A DNA stretch of 19,115 nucleotides from Flavobacteriaceae bacterium (lineage in GTDB: Bacteria > Bacteroidota > Bacteroidia > Flavobacteriales > Flavobacteriaceae), in the NCBI GenBank assembly GCA_002693605.1, contig NZQO01000021.1, positions 1 through 19,115 of the forward strand, written 5' to 3'. The first letter of the stretch is position 1, and every line of letters begins with the position of its first letter. This document shows positions 1 through 6,950 of this stretch, one piece after another. The notes under the pieces were generated by a model. That model searched no databases and was not told the DNA's origin. It saw only the letters and a list, made by a program, of their open reading frames with translations. Position numbers and translations under genes: made by a program.

Positions 1-279
1 AAACCCTCTCTTGCCCGGTAGGGCATTTAATCGTTCAATATATTCGTCCGACTTAACTGCGGAATGATTTCCAATGTAATTTCTGTTGAGCACGTAGCTG
101 TAATACTCCACATCGTTGGAGATGACCTGCTGAACGAAGGGCTTAAAGGTACGGCCCACGATGCCGGTACCGGCAAAGAGGTCGCAAAACACGAACTGCG
201 ATAGGTCATTGCCACAGGTTGCGATAACCGCGTTGAAAATAAAGCTGGAAAGTTTTTGCTTGGAGCCTATGTAATTCAT
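1..279 (-). CDS. D12-class adenine-specific DNA methyltransferase, N-terminal part (cut by window edge)
   Basis: The frame is open from ATG at 279 to base 1, giving 93 residues of a longer protein. It begins MNYIGSKQKL, the usual opening of D12-class N6-adenine methyltransferases, and carries the SAM-binding motif I as DLFAGTG at residues 33-39. A conserved-looking SND follows at 55-57, where an acidic residue usually contacts SAM. The catalytic DPPY motif should lie beyond the window, so activity cannot be judged. The start codon overlaps the stop of the preceding gene as ATGA (276-279), so the two are translationally coupled and probably one operon. Paired with the nuclease-like gene, it would methylate the host's own recognition sites in a Type II restriction-modification system. 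I cannot assign a recognition sequence. A solitary (orphan) methylase is the alternative if the upstream gene is not a nuclease. Confidence 0.85.
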   Translation of the reverse strand, partial: MNYIGSKQKLSSFIFNAVIATCGNDLSQFVFCDLFAGTGIVGRTFKPFVQQVISNDVEYYSYVLNRNYIGNHSAVKSDEYIERLNALPGKRGF

Positions 280-917
280 CTTGAAACCCAAATAATATCG
301 CTCAGCGCGGTAATATCGTTTGCAAAAGTAAGCGTTTGCAGCTGCGAGCGGGTAAAGTTGCCAACATAATTTTCTACGGCCCGTTTCAATAGGTCGATTT
401 CGGCCTTCACTTTCCAGTGGTTTCCATCATTGCAATACACTACTATAAAGAGGCGATTTTTTAAATGGTAGCGCTGCTGACTGCTTTGCTGCGCGTAAAG
501 CCAATAGAGCAATGGTGCACTGTCTCGTTGCAACGCTTGGTACTTTCCCGCAAATGATTTCGGAAATACAGTGGTTTTATGGTCGAAAGGGATGGTATGC
601 AGATAAAAATCCTTGTCGGGGTCCTTTGGGTTGGATGCCCGTACCACCCCAGGACACTGGGCAAAAATTTGCTCTACGGCTACGGCGTGCCAATAGTTAT
701 ACCATCTATTTGCCGCATACTGGAAGAGTTCTTTTTTATCAAATTGACAGTTAACGGCCGTTTCCCTCATCTTCGCAACCAATTCTTCCCACGAAACCGT
801 TTCATAGATAAAACGAGTGTGGGCATCCCAAACATCATTTTGGCGCCGTCCCCACTGGTAAGGGTACGCCAACCGTTTTTTTAGCTGAAATTCAATGGTC
901 GAAAGCGCATATTCCAT
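276..917 (-). CDS. Putative Type II restriction endonuclease (PD-(D/E)XK-like)
   Basis: This 213-residue cytoplasmic protein has no signal peptide or membrane segment. I do not recognise a named family with certainty. What can be seen is a candidate PD-(D/E)XK nuclease core: Glu82 on a helix, acidic residues in PKDPDKDF at 97-104, and FDHK at 111-114 followed by TTVFP. This matches the spacing of a metal-binding Asp, then Asp-x-Lys. A hydrophobic strand (LFIVVY, 156-161) follows, as in the nuclease core. The stop codon overlaps the start of an adenine methyltransferase by four bases, a layout typical of Type II systems. Its size fits a small homodimeric Type II enzyme. The 56 bp upstream (918-973) show no clear promoter, so it may rely on read-through from the DUF6427-like gene or on an atypical promoter. 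The endonuclease role is inferred from motif plus context. Confidence 0.6.
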   Translation of the reverse strand: MEYALSTIEFQLKKRLAYPYQWGRRQNDVWDAHTRFIYETVSWEELVAKMRETAVNCQFDKKELFQYAANRWYNYWHAVAVEQIFAQCPGVVRASNPKDPDKDFYLHTIPFDHKTTVFPKSFAGKYQALQRDSAPLLYWLYAQQSSQQRYHLKNRLFIVVYCNDGNHWKVKAEIDLLKRAVENYVGNFTRSQLQTLTFANDITALSDIIWVSR

Positions 918-973
918 ATAACTTCCACATTAGATGAAAACTCTCTTTTCCGAATAACTTAAAAGACTATCCA

Positions 974-1897
974 TTACAAGAACACCATAACCACTGCCGT
1001 GACCAACAACATCCACAGCAACCCCTCCCTGAACCAATATTCCTTTACCCGTTCTAGGTAATTGGCAACGACTATGGCTAGAGGCGGTAAGACGAACAAG
1101 AGCTCGCCACCCGATTTGGTAGGGGCGGCAAGCGAGATCACCGCCATTGTAGCCAAGGCTATAATCAAAATAATTTGGTTTGGTTTGCTCTTTTTGCCCG
1201 ACCGGCTCAGCTTCATCAACTTATTGCCCGTGGCCCAAACCAATAATGCGCCGAGGATAGAGGCGGGCAATAGGACGCTGGTCTTGTGGTACGTACTATA
1301 GTCTACCTCGGTGTTATCGGTAAAGGAGCGCCACTGCGGGAACATATCATGGGCTACAAGCCAATAGGCCGACGCGATACTGGCAACGACGAGCACCCCC
1401 ACAAAAGGTATAATCAAATGTTTATAGGTGGCGTGCTTTTGTTGTAAAATCTGGAAAAATAGAACCGCAAAAAAAAGAATGCTCCAAAAATAGAAGAACG
1501 TCGCAATGCCTACCCACAACGATGCATCGAGGATTTTCTTTTCCACGTTCCTTTCGGAGGTAAGGCTCAATATTCTTCGAAAACCAAGAAGGAGAAAAAG
1601 CATGGCGATTATAAATTGACGTTCTGTAAATACTACCGGCAACATTACTATGAAGCATCCAAAGCAGAAGATACCGAAGGTATTGTTCTTGGTGAGGTGG
1701 TTCTTCCGAATTAAAAAATCCAACAGGAACATGCCGAATACCATCAAGGCCATAAACAGGAAATGCATACCCAGCGCCGATAGCGTTAGCATCTCGGGAA
1801 AATCCCTAAATCCGCCCAAGATATATCCAAAACAGATAAAAACGCCGATGATGACGTAGTTTATCGGGTTCGATTTTTCAAAAAAGCTTGTGAGCAT
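974..1897 (-). CDS. DUF6427-like polytopic membrane protein
   Basis: This 307-residue, very hydrophobic protein has about seven to nine predicted membrane spans and short basic loops. It resembles the DUF6427 family found next to purD and DUF6341 genes in Flavobacteriia, with the family-like start LTSFFEKSNPINYVII. Its role is unknown; no catalytic motif is visible. It starts at ATG 1897 and is divergent from the DUF6341-like gene, with only 40 bp between them. In related genomes I recall this gene lying beside upp (uracil phosphoribosyltransferase). Here the downstream neighbour is the restriction-modification pair, so that pair may have been inserted at this spot. The family assignment rests on pattern memory and synteny, not on a search. 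Confidence 0.7.
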   Translation of the reverse strand: MLTSFFEKSNPINYVIIGVFICFGYILGGFRDFPEMLTLSALGMHFLFMALMVFGMFLLDFLIRKNHLTKNNTFGIFCFGCFIVMLPVVFTERQFIIAMLFLLLGFRRILSLTSERNVEKKILDASLWVGIATFFYFWSILFFAVLFFQILQQKHATYKHLIIPFVGVLVVASIASAYWLVAHDMFPQWRSFTDNTEVDYSTYHKTSVLLPASILGALLVWATGNKLMKLSRSGKKSKPNQIILIIALATMAVISLAAPTKSGGELLFVLPPLAIVVANYLERVKEYWFREGLLWMLLVTAVVMVFL

Positions 1898-1918
1898 AGG
1901 GGGTATTTTCTATTTTTG
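1888..1918 (+). promoter_or_regulatory. Putative Bacteroidota-type promoter for the DUF6341-like gene
   Basis: TATTTTTG at 1911-1918 matches the Bacteroidota -7 consensus TAnnTTTG exactly. TTG at 1888-1890 lies 20 bases upstream, inside the accepted spacing for the -33 element. Transcription would start near 1925, giving a leader of about 13 bases before the ATG at 1938. The -33 element lies within the first codons of the divergent DUF6427-like gene. Confidence 0.5.
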
Positions 1919-1937
1919 CATATAAATATATACTTAT

Positions 1938-2174
1938 ATGGAATTGAGAGACGTATTTTACGGAATTGAAGATTTTTTTGTGGAAGTTCTTTTCTTACCG
2001 TTCGACGCCCTTCGCGCGCTGGAATTGGATAGCTGGTGGCTTGCCAATATCGTTAGTTGGGTTTTCGTGATAATTGCCTTCGCGGCATTTTTGTACTGGA
2101 TGAAACAACTAAAGATTTTCAACGAAAATAACGAAGAAGACAGAAGCCAGACCTCACACTCCTACCTGGGGTAA
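1938..2174 (+). CDS. DUF6341-like small membrane protein
   Basis: This 78-residue protein resembles the small flavobacterial DUF6341 family. It has an amphipathic N-terminus with the pattern FYGIEDFFVEVLFLPFDALR, one strong membrane segment at about residues 33-56 (WLANIVSWVF to FLYWM), and a polar tail ending in the conserved-looking NNEEDRSQTSHSYLG. It has no enzymatic motif and its function is unknown. A consensus promoter lies just upstream, and a hairpin with a T-tract lies about 37 bp past its stop, so it is probably a single-gene transcript. It converges on purD with only two bases between the stop codons. Synteny with purD and the DUF6427-like gene is the main support for the assignment. 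Confidence 0.75.
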   Translation: MELRDVFYGIEDFFVEVLFLPFDALRALELDSWWLANIVSWVFVIIAFAAFLYWMKQLKIFNENNEEDRSQTSHSYLG

Positions 2175-2176
2175 GC

Positions 2177-3445
2177 TTAGAGGTCGAACCCTAGGTCCTT
2201 TCTATAATACATCCTATCAAAATGTAGCTTTTCTATATTTTGATAGGATTTTTTTAGTGCCTTCCTGAAATCTTCATCCAACGAGGTAACGGCCAGTACG
2301 CGGCCCCCGCTCGTTACCGTTGCCCCCTCCTGTCGTTTGGTCCCGGCATGGAAAACGATACTTCCTTCCACCGTTTCCAACCCGGTAATGGGCTTACCCT
2401 TCGCGTATTTTTCGGGATATCCTCCCGATACCAACATAACGGTGGTAGCGGCGCGATGGTCTATGGCCAGCGACACGCTGTCCAGTTTCTGCTGGTACGT
2501 AGCCTTTAGCAGTGCGAGCAAATCGGTTTTCAATCGTGGTAGCACCACTTCGGTTTCCGGGTCGCCCATGCGTACGTTGTATTCAATAACGTACGGGTCA
2601 TCGCCCACCTTTATTAAGCCTATGAACAAAAAACCCCTGTAATCGATCTCTTCCTTCCGAAGGCCGTCGATTGTGGGTTTGACGATTCGGTTTTCGATTT
2701 TTTCCATAAAGGAGGCGTCTGCGAAGGGAACAGGCGAGATAGCGCCCATCCCACCGGTATTCAATCCCGTGTCTCCCTCACCAATACGCTTGTAATCTTT
2801 GGCGGTGGGCAGTAACTGATAGTTCTTGCCATCGGTCAACACGAAAACGCTCAGCTCGATACCATCTAGAAATTCCTCTATTACAACGGTACGGCTGGCA
2901 TCGCCAAATTTTCCGTCCAACATTTGCGTCAGTTCCTTCTTCGCATCGGCAAGATCGTTCAGGATCAAAACGCCCTTTCCAGCCGCCAGCCCGTCTGCCT
3001 TAAGCACGTAGGGGGGCTGTAAGGTTTCTAGAAATGCCTTGCCGGCAGCTAGGCTTTCGGCCGTGAAACTTTCATAGGCCGCCGTGGGAATGTTGTGCAT
3101 GGCCATAAATTCCTTCGCACGTTCCTTGCTTCCTTCCAGCAAAGCACCCCGTTTGGAAGGCCCGATTAGCATCACGTTACGCAATGCCTCCGTTTCTGAA
3201 AAATAATCGGAAATACCCTGTACCAGCGGATCTTCTGGCCCCACAATCACCATATCGATAGCCTTATCGATCACAAAGGTTTCAATTGCCTTGAAATCGG
3301 TTACCGAGAGCGGAACATTCGTGGCAATTTGCCCTGTACCGGCATTGCCGGGGGCCACATAGAGCGCCTTGCACTGCTCGCTTTTGGAAAGGTAATGGGC
3401 AAATGTATGTTCGCGGCCGCCAGAGCCCAATACGAGTACGTTCAT
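2177..3445 (-). CDS. purD: Phosphoribosylamine--glycine ligase (GAR synthetase)
   Basis: This is the second step of de novo purine synthesis, joining 5-phosphoribosylamine and glycine with ATP to give glycinamide ribonucleotide in the cytoplasm. The 422-residue length is standard for bacterial PurD. The N-terminal domain begins NVLVLGSGGREHTFAHYL, and VGPEDPLVQGI follows near residue 70. The ATP-grasp region contains VLKADGLAAGKGV near 148-160, EEFLDGIELSVF near 190, TGGMGAISP near 232, and the metal-binding RMGDPETEVVLPRL near 292. The C-terminal domain has GGYPEKYAKGKPI and ends HFDRMYYRKDLGFDL. All key motifs are present, so the enzyme should be active. It begins at ATG 3445 behind a consensus promoter and is probably monocistronic. 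Its 3' end also encodes the terminator hairpin of the converging gene. Confidence 0.97.
   Translation of the reverse strand: MNVLVLGSGGREHTFAHYLSKSEQCKALYVAPGNAGTGQIATNVPLSVTDFKAIETFVIDKAIDMVIVGPEDPLVQGISDYFSETEALRNVMLIGPSKRGALLEGSKERAKEFMAMHNIPTAAYESFTAESLAAGKAFLETLQPPYVLKADGLAAGKGVLILNDLADAKKELTQMLDGKFGDASRTVVIEEFLDGIELSVFVLTDGKNYQLLPTAKDYKRIGEGDTGLNTGGMGAISPVPFADASFMEKIENRIVKPTIDGLRKEEIDYRGFLFIGLIKVGDDPYVIEYNVRMGDPETEVVLPRLKTDLLALLKATYQQKLDSVSLAIDHRAATTVMLVSGGYPEKYAKGKPITGLETVEGSIVFHAGTKRQEGATVTSGGRVLAVTSLDEDFRKALKKSYQNIEKLHFDRMYYRKDLGFDL
2211..2255 (+). terminator. Intrinsic terminator for the DUF6341-like gene, inside purD
   Basis: The arm ATCCTATCAAAAT (2211-2223) and its exact reverse complement ATTTTGATAGGAT (2237-2249) form a 13-bp perfect stem around a 13-nt loop. 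Seven T residues (2249-2255) follow directly on the plus strand. The layout is directional: on the minus strand the A-run comes before the stem, so it would not stop purD transcription. It lies 37-81 bases past the stop of the plus-strand gene. The stem is AT-rich (4 of 13 pairs are G-C), so efficiency may be moderate. Confidence 0.7.
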
Positions 3446-3470
3446 GGAGAAGGTATTTAAAGTTTCACAT

Positions 3471-3498
3471 CAAAAATAATTGTTTGTACATTGAACAA
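3471..3498 (-). promoter_or_regulatory. Putative Bacteroidota-type promoter for purD
   Basis: On the minus strand, TATTTTTG (3478 down to 3471) matches TAnnTTTG exactly. TTG (3498-3496) lies 17 bases upstream as a -33 element. Transcription would start about 20 bases before the purD ATG at 3445. No purine riboswitch-like leader fits in this 67-bp intergenic space. I found no equally good promoter for the divergent gene at 3513. Confidence 0.5.
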
Positions 3499-3512
3499 CT
3501 AATTTTTCTTCC

Positions 3513-4820
3513 GTGAATTTATTCGAACGCACGCTACAGTTTGCCGGGTTTCCCATACAAAGGGCCAAGCAGCGCTTGCGGGAAATACAGGCCATTGCAC
3601 CTGCTGATTACGAGGCGTACGTGGAGAACCTTCGGAAGAACATCGTGGACTACCACTTACGGGAAAACACGTACTACCAACATCTGGTCGGCGATACGCC
3701 CTTTACCAGTTGGAAGGATGTGCCGGTGCTTACCAAGGGCGACCTGCAACGGCCTTTGGGGGAGCGGCTGTCGCACGGCTACACAAAGAAAAACTGCTAC
3801 ATTAACAAGACCTCAGGCAGCAGTGGGCATCCGTTTATATTTGCCAAGGACAAATTTTGCCACGCGCTTAGTTGGGCCGAGTTTATCGACCGGTACACGT
3901 GGTACGATATAACCATCAGCAAATCGCTGCAGGCACGATTCTACGGAATTCCGATGGAAGGCTGGGGGTACCGAAGGGAACGGCTGAAGGACCGGCTTAG
4001 CGGACGCTATCGATTTCCGATATTCGATCTTTCCGAATCGAAAATGGAGCAGTTCCTGTCTGTCTTCCGAAGTAAAAAATTCGATCACATCAATGGCTAT
4101 ACCAGCAGTATTGTCCTCTTCGGAAAATACCTGCAGAAGCAAAACATATGTCTTAAGGACGTGTGCGCAACGCTGAGGGTATGCATCGTTACGAGCGAAA
4201 TGCTCTTCCCCGAAGACCAAGAGATGCTCGAGCACGCACTCGGCGTTCCGGTTGTAAACGAATATGGGGCGAGTGAACTTGGGCTCATTGCATTCACCGA
4301 TACAAATGGAAAATTCGTGGTTAACAGCGAGGCGCTCTATGTGGAAATACTCGATGGCGACGATCTGCCCGTTCCCCTGGGCGAAACTGGAAGGATTGTA
4401 ATCACGTCGCTCTACAACCGAGCCCACCCCATAATTCGGTATGACATTGGCGATACCGGTTGCCTATCGGTAAAAAGCACCTCGAAAAAACCTATTTTAG
4501 AACGCTTGGTGGGGCGCACAAACGACGTGGCGCAGCTTGCCAACGGGAAATCGGTACCCGGGCTTACCTTTTACTATGTTACCAAAAGTGCCATAGAGGA
4601 AGATGTAAAGGTGAAGGAATTTATAGTAGAACAGCATACCCGCGAACATTTCAAGATAATCTATGTTGCCGATGTGCCTTTTTCCGAACTGCGGAAACAA
4701 AAAATTGAAAAGGCCCTGCACCGATACGTCGACGCGGACGTTAGTGTAGAGTTTGACCGGGTTGCCCTACTGAAAAGAGAGAACAGCGGGAAACTGAAAC
4801 AATTTGTCTCCAAGCTATAG
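3513..4820 (+). CDS. PaaK/CapK-like adenylate-forming enzyme of the polysaccharide locus
   Basis: This 435-residue ANL-superfamily protein is related to phenylacetate-CoA ligase and the capsule-locus CapK group. The phosphate-binding motif is KTSGSSGHP (residues 99-107), the A5-type motif is NEYGASELG (249-257), and the ribose-contacting motif is RYDIGD (309-314). A C-terminal lysine motif is SGKLKQF (425-431), so all core steps of adenylation look intact. The family activates a carboxylic acid as acyl-AMP. Members in polysaccharide loci are thought to modify or transfer acyl groups, but the substrate here is unknown and phenylacetate catabolism is unlikely given the context. It starts at GTG 3513; the N-terminus NLFERTLQFAGFPIQRAK fits the family. 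It converges on the GT2 gene, and the two stop codons share the palindrome CTATAG. A 204-codon antisense frame inside it is judged a shadow. Confidence 0.85.
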   Translation: MNLFERTLQFAGFPIQRAKQRLREIQAIAPADYEAYVENLRKNIVDYHLRENTYYQHLVGDTPFTSWKDVPVLTKGDLQRPLGERLSHGYTKKNCYINKTSGSSGHPFIFAKDKFCHALSWAEFIDRYTWYDITISKSLQARFYGIPMEGWGYRRERLKDRLSGRYRFPIFDLSESKMEQFLSVFRSKKFDHINGYTSSIVLFGKYLQKQNICLKDVCATLRVCIVTSEMLFPEDQEMLEHALGVPVVNEYGASELGLIAFTDTNGKFVVNSEALYVEILDGDDLPVPLGETGRIVITSLYNRAHPIIRYDIGDTGCLSVKSTSKKPILERLVGRTNDVAQLANGKSVPGLTFYYVTKSAIEEDVKVKEFIVEQHTREHFKIIYVADVPFSELRKQKIEKALHRYVDADVSVEFDRVALLKRENSGKLKQFVSKL

Positions 4821-4838
4821 GCGCTCAATATATCTTGG
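4810..4838. repeat. Imperfect inverted repeat across the two convergent stop codons
   Basis: The arms CCAAGCTATA (4810-4819) and TATATCTTGG (4829-4838) pair at 9 of 10 positions around a 9-nt loop. No T-tract follows on either strand, so it is not a classical intrinsic terminator. It covers the stop codons of the PaaK-like and GT2 genes and could act as a weak bidirectional transcription end or a 3'-end stabiliser. Confidence 0.35.
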
Positions 4839-5624
4839 CCGCACCATAAAATACTCCCAGAAGAACAGCAGCAAGTAATAGACTGCCTTTAAGAAGCTGT
4901 AACCCAAGTGCCTTCGGTAAAAAAGGTAGTTGTACTTCACCAGCCTCCATTTGTTCGCGCTCATCGAGCTATCGTGAACCCGATAAAATGCCAGGTCTTC
5001 TTGCAACCCCAGTGCGGGTACGTCGCTACGCCGAATGGCTTCCAGCCAAATTGCCCAATCTTGTCGCTTACGAAGTTGGGGGGCTTCTATCTTACCCACT
5101 ACATTGGCATTATAGATACCCGTAAGGTTGCCTATATAGTTGTTTTTTAGCTGTTTATGGTAGTTTAGGCGCGGTAGTGCCCTTACACGCCTATTTAGTG
5201 AACGGCCTTCCGCGTCAATATGCAGGTAATTAGAAAATGAGACATCGCAGCCGGTTTCTGCCATAAAGGCAAGCTGCTTTTCGAGTTTTGCTGGGGCCCA
5301 TATATCATCGGCATCACAAAAGGCGATGAAATCGCCCGTTGCCATCTCGGTGGCCAGATTTCTGCAATGGGCGGCCCCGTAGTTGCGCACCAACCGGTGC
5401 AATCGTATCCGGGAATCGCTATCTGCGTAGCGGGAAACGATTTCTGCCCCCGAATCGGTAGAGCCATCGTCGACCACAAGGAGCTCCCAATTGGTATGGG
5501 TTTGGGCAAGTATACTCTCTAGGGTATGTTCAATAAATGCGGCTGCGTTATACTGCGGGGTAACTATGGAGACCAGTGGGGCAGACGCAATATCAGTATG
5601 CTTTCTCTTCTCCTCGTAGCGCAT
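4815..5624 (-). CDS. Family 2 glycosyltransferase
   Basis: This inverting GT-A glycosyltransferase probably adds one sugar to the lipid-linked repeat unit on the cytoplasmic face. Numbering from the ATG at 5624 gives 269 residues. A nucleotide-binding strand (LVSIVTPQYN, about 17-26) is followed by VVDDGSTD (50-57), the metal-binding DADD (104-107), and an RKRQDWAIWLEA stretch (about 185-196) that supplies the likely catalytic Asp in the position seen in LPS and colanic-acid GT2 enzymes. A hydrophobic C-terminal stretch may dock it to the membrane. An upstream in-frame TTG at 5645 would add seven residues, but ATG 5624 is preferred. It overlaps the preceding transferase gene by 32 bp and is the last gene of the minus-strand series. 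Donor and acceptor are not predictable. Confidence 0.9.
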   Translation of the reverse strand: MRYEEKRKHTDIASAPLVSIVTPQYNAAAFIEHTLESILAQTHTNWELLVVDDGSTDSGAEIVSRYADSDSRIRLHRLVRNYGAAHCRNLATEMATGDFIAFCDADDIWAPAKLEKQLAFMAETGCDVSFSNYLHIDAEGRSLNRRVRALPRLNYHKQLKNNYIGNLTGIYNANVVGKIEAPQLRKRQDWAIWLEAIRRSDVPALGLQEDLAFYRVHDSSMSANKWRLVKYNYLFYRRHLGYSFLKAVYYLLLFFWEYFMVRPRYIERL

Positions 5625-6948
5625 TGTAAATGGTTTGGAAAACAATTTTTATGTCCAGAAACAAGGACCAGTTTTCGAGGTAAAAGATATCGTATTTTAC
5701 CCGATTAATAATATCGTTCTCCGTTTCTACCTCGCCGCGGTAGCCGCTAACCTGTGCCAACCCAGTAATACCGGGCTTAATGAAGTGGCGTACCATAAAC
5801 TTATCTATTCGCTCTGCGTACATATGGGTATGGCTTACCATATGGGGTCGTGGGCCAACAACGGACATATCGCCTTTGAGCACGTTAATGAACTGGGGAA
5901 GCTCGTCGATGCTGGTTTTCCGCAAAATCCTGCCTACCTTGGTAATACGCTCATCACCCCGTTTCACCTGATGCAAGTGGGCCGTTGGATTGGGTGTCAT
6001 GCTCCTGAACTTATAACAGAAGAACTCCTCGTAATCGAGCCCGTTTCGCTTCTGCTTAAAAAACACAGGGCCCTTCGATTCCATTTTTATGAAAATTGCC
6101 AGTATGGGGGTTAGCCAAGATAGAACGCAAATAATAATGAACAGGGAAAGGACGATATCAAAACTGCGCTTCACGAATTGGTTGAACGGTTCGTCAATCG
6201 GGATTTTCCGAAGCGATAAAATGGGCAGGACGCCGTAATAGCTAAAATCCAATTTTTTGGTGTAGATTTCCTTATTGTCTGGCAGGAACTTGAGCGTTTT
6301 CAAATTATTGTCAACATAATCAATTAGCTTGATAAGGTCCCTGTTACTAATTTCAGCAACGGAAGAATAGATTTCGTCGATCTCGTTTTCTGAAATGTAA
6401 TCGATACACTCGTCGATGGTGTTCTTTTTCTCGCCCTGCAAATTAAAGGTCTCTACTAGGTGGTACCCGTACTCGGGATTATCGGTAAAGAATTTTCGCA
6501 GTTGATCTGTTTTTTGGTTGAGGCCAATAATGACAACGTTTCTCCGGTTTCCGCCCATCCACGTGCGGTATTTCCGCAATAGGAAATACACGGTAAACTT
6601 AAATACCGTAATGATGAGCATCACCCACAGCACATAGGACAAGATGGTATAGGCCGAGCGTTCGGCCGAGTTGAAAATTCCAAAGAAAGCGTACACGATG
6701 AGCATAAAAATGATAAACTGCTTGCCCAACAACGACATAATCTTAGCCGTGTGCGTGAAGCGGTATATCTCGTAAAAGTTCGATTTCAGGGAGAGGATAA
6801 TCCACCCAAGGGTGACGAATACAGCAAAGTTGAGAATGGGAAAATCCTGTGCGAAATAAAACACAGCCATGAAATGGATGGCCAATAAATCTATGGCATA
6901 CATTATGGGCCGAATAAACCCCGAGTATCTCCCGCTTTTAAATATCAT
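5593..6948 (-). CDS. Polyprenyl-phosphate hexose-1-phosphate transferase (initiating transferase)
   Basis: This enzyme starts repeat-unit synthesis by moving a sugar-1-phosphate from a UDP-sugar to undecaprenyl phosphate at the inner membrane. The 451 residues have the usual two-part layout. Four or five N-terminal membrane spans (about 10-125) lead to a Rossmann-like CoA_binding_3 domain (about 136-235). The catalytic Bac_transf domain then runs from KRSFDI (260) through a re-entrant helix, GPVFFKQKRNG (293-303), CYKFRSM (311-317), KTSIDELPQF (344-353), the GDMSVVGPRPH block (359-369), KPGITGLAQVSGYRGEV (391-407) and KYDIFYLENWSLFLDIKI (418-435). The catalytic Asp-Glu pair is in SIDELPQ. It resembles WcaJ/WbaP/CpsE enzymes; glucose or galactose cannot be told apart here. 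It sits 2 bp downstream of the UXS gene. Confidence 0.95.
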   Translation of the reverse strand: MIFKSGRYSGFIRPIMYAIDLLAIHFMAVFYFAQDFPILNFAVFVTLGWIILSLKSNFYEIYRFTHTAKIMSLLGKQFIIFMLIVYAFFGIFNSAERSAYTILSYVLWVMLIITVFKFTVYFLLRKYRTWMGGNRRNVVIIGLNQKTDQLRKFFTDNPEYGYHLVETFNLQGEKKNTIDECIDYISENEIDEIYSSVAEISNRDLIKLIDYVDNNLKTLKFLPDNKEIYTKKLDFSYYGVLPILSLRKIPIDEPFNQFVKRSFDIVLSLFIIICVLSWLTPILAIFIKMESKGPVFFKQKRNGLDYEEFFCYKFRSMTPNPTAHLHQVKRGDERITKVGRILRKTSIDELPQFINVLKGDMSVVGPRPHMVSHTHMYAERIDKFMVRHFIKPGITGLAQVSGYRGEVETENDIINRVKYDIFYLENWSLFLDIKIVFQTIYNALRGEEKAY

Positions 6949-6950
6949 CG

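Noticed and set aside
27..215. 62-codon minus-strand open frame near the left edge
   Set aside because: Another minus-strand frame, open from 279 to base 1, encodes a recognisable D12 methyltransferase N-terminus, so this one is out of frame.
918..973. GAAAA-ctctc-TTTTC mini-hairpin before the restriction gene
   Set aside because: A five-pair AT-rich stem is too weak to call, and no T-tract follows on the minus strand.
3500..3507. TAATTTTT as a promoter -7 box for the PaaK-like gene
   Set aside because: It lacks the final G of TAnnTTTG and ends only five bases before the GTG start, so transcription would begin at or past the start codon.
3813..4427. 204-codon minus-strand open frame
   Set aside because: It lies wholly antisense within the PaaK-like gene, whose motifs are clear. 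The product resembles no family I know and has low-complexity shadow character.
5635..6114. 159-codon plus-strand open frame
   Set aside because: It is antisense to the highly conserved catalytic domain of the initiating sugar-phosphate transferase; no independent start signal or family likeness.
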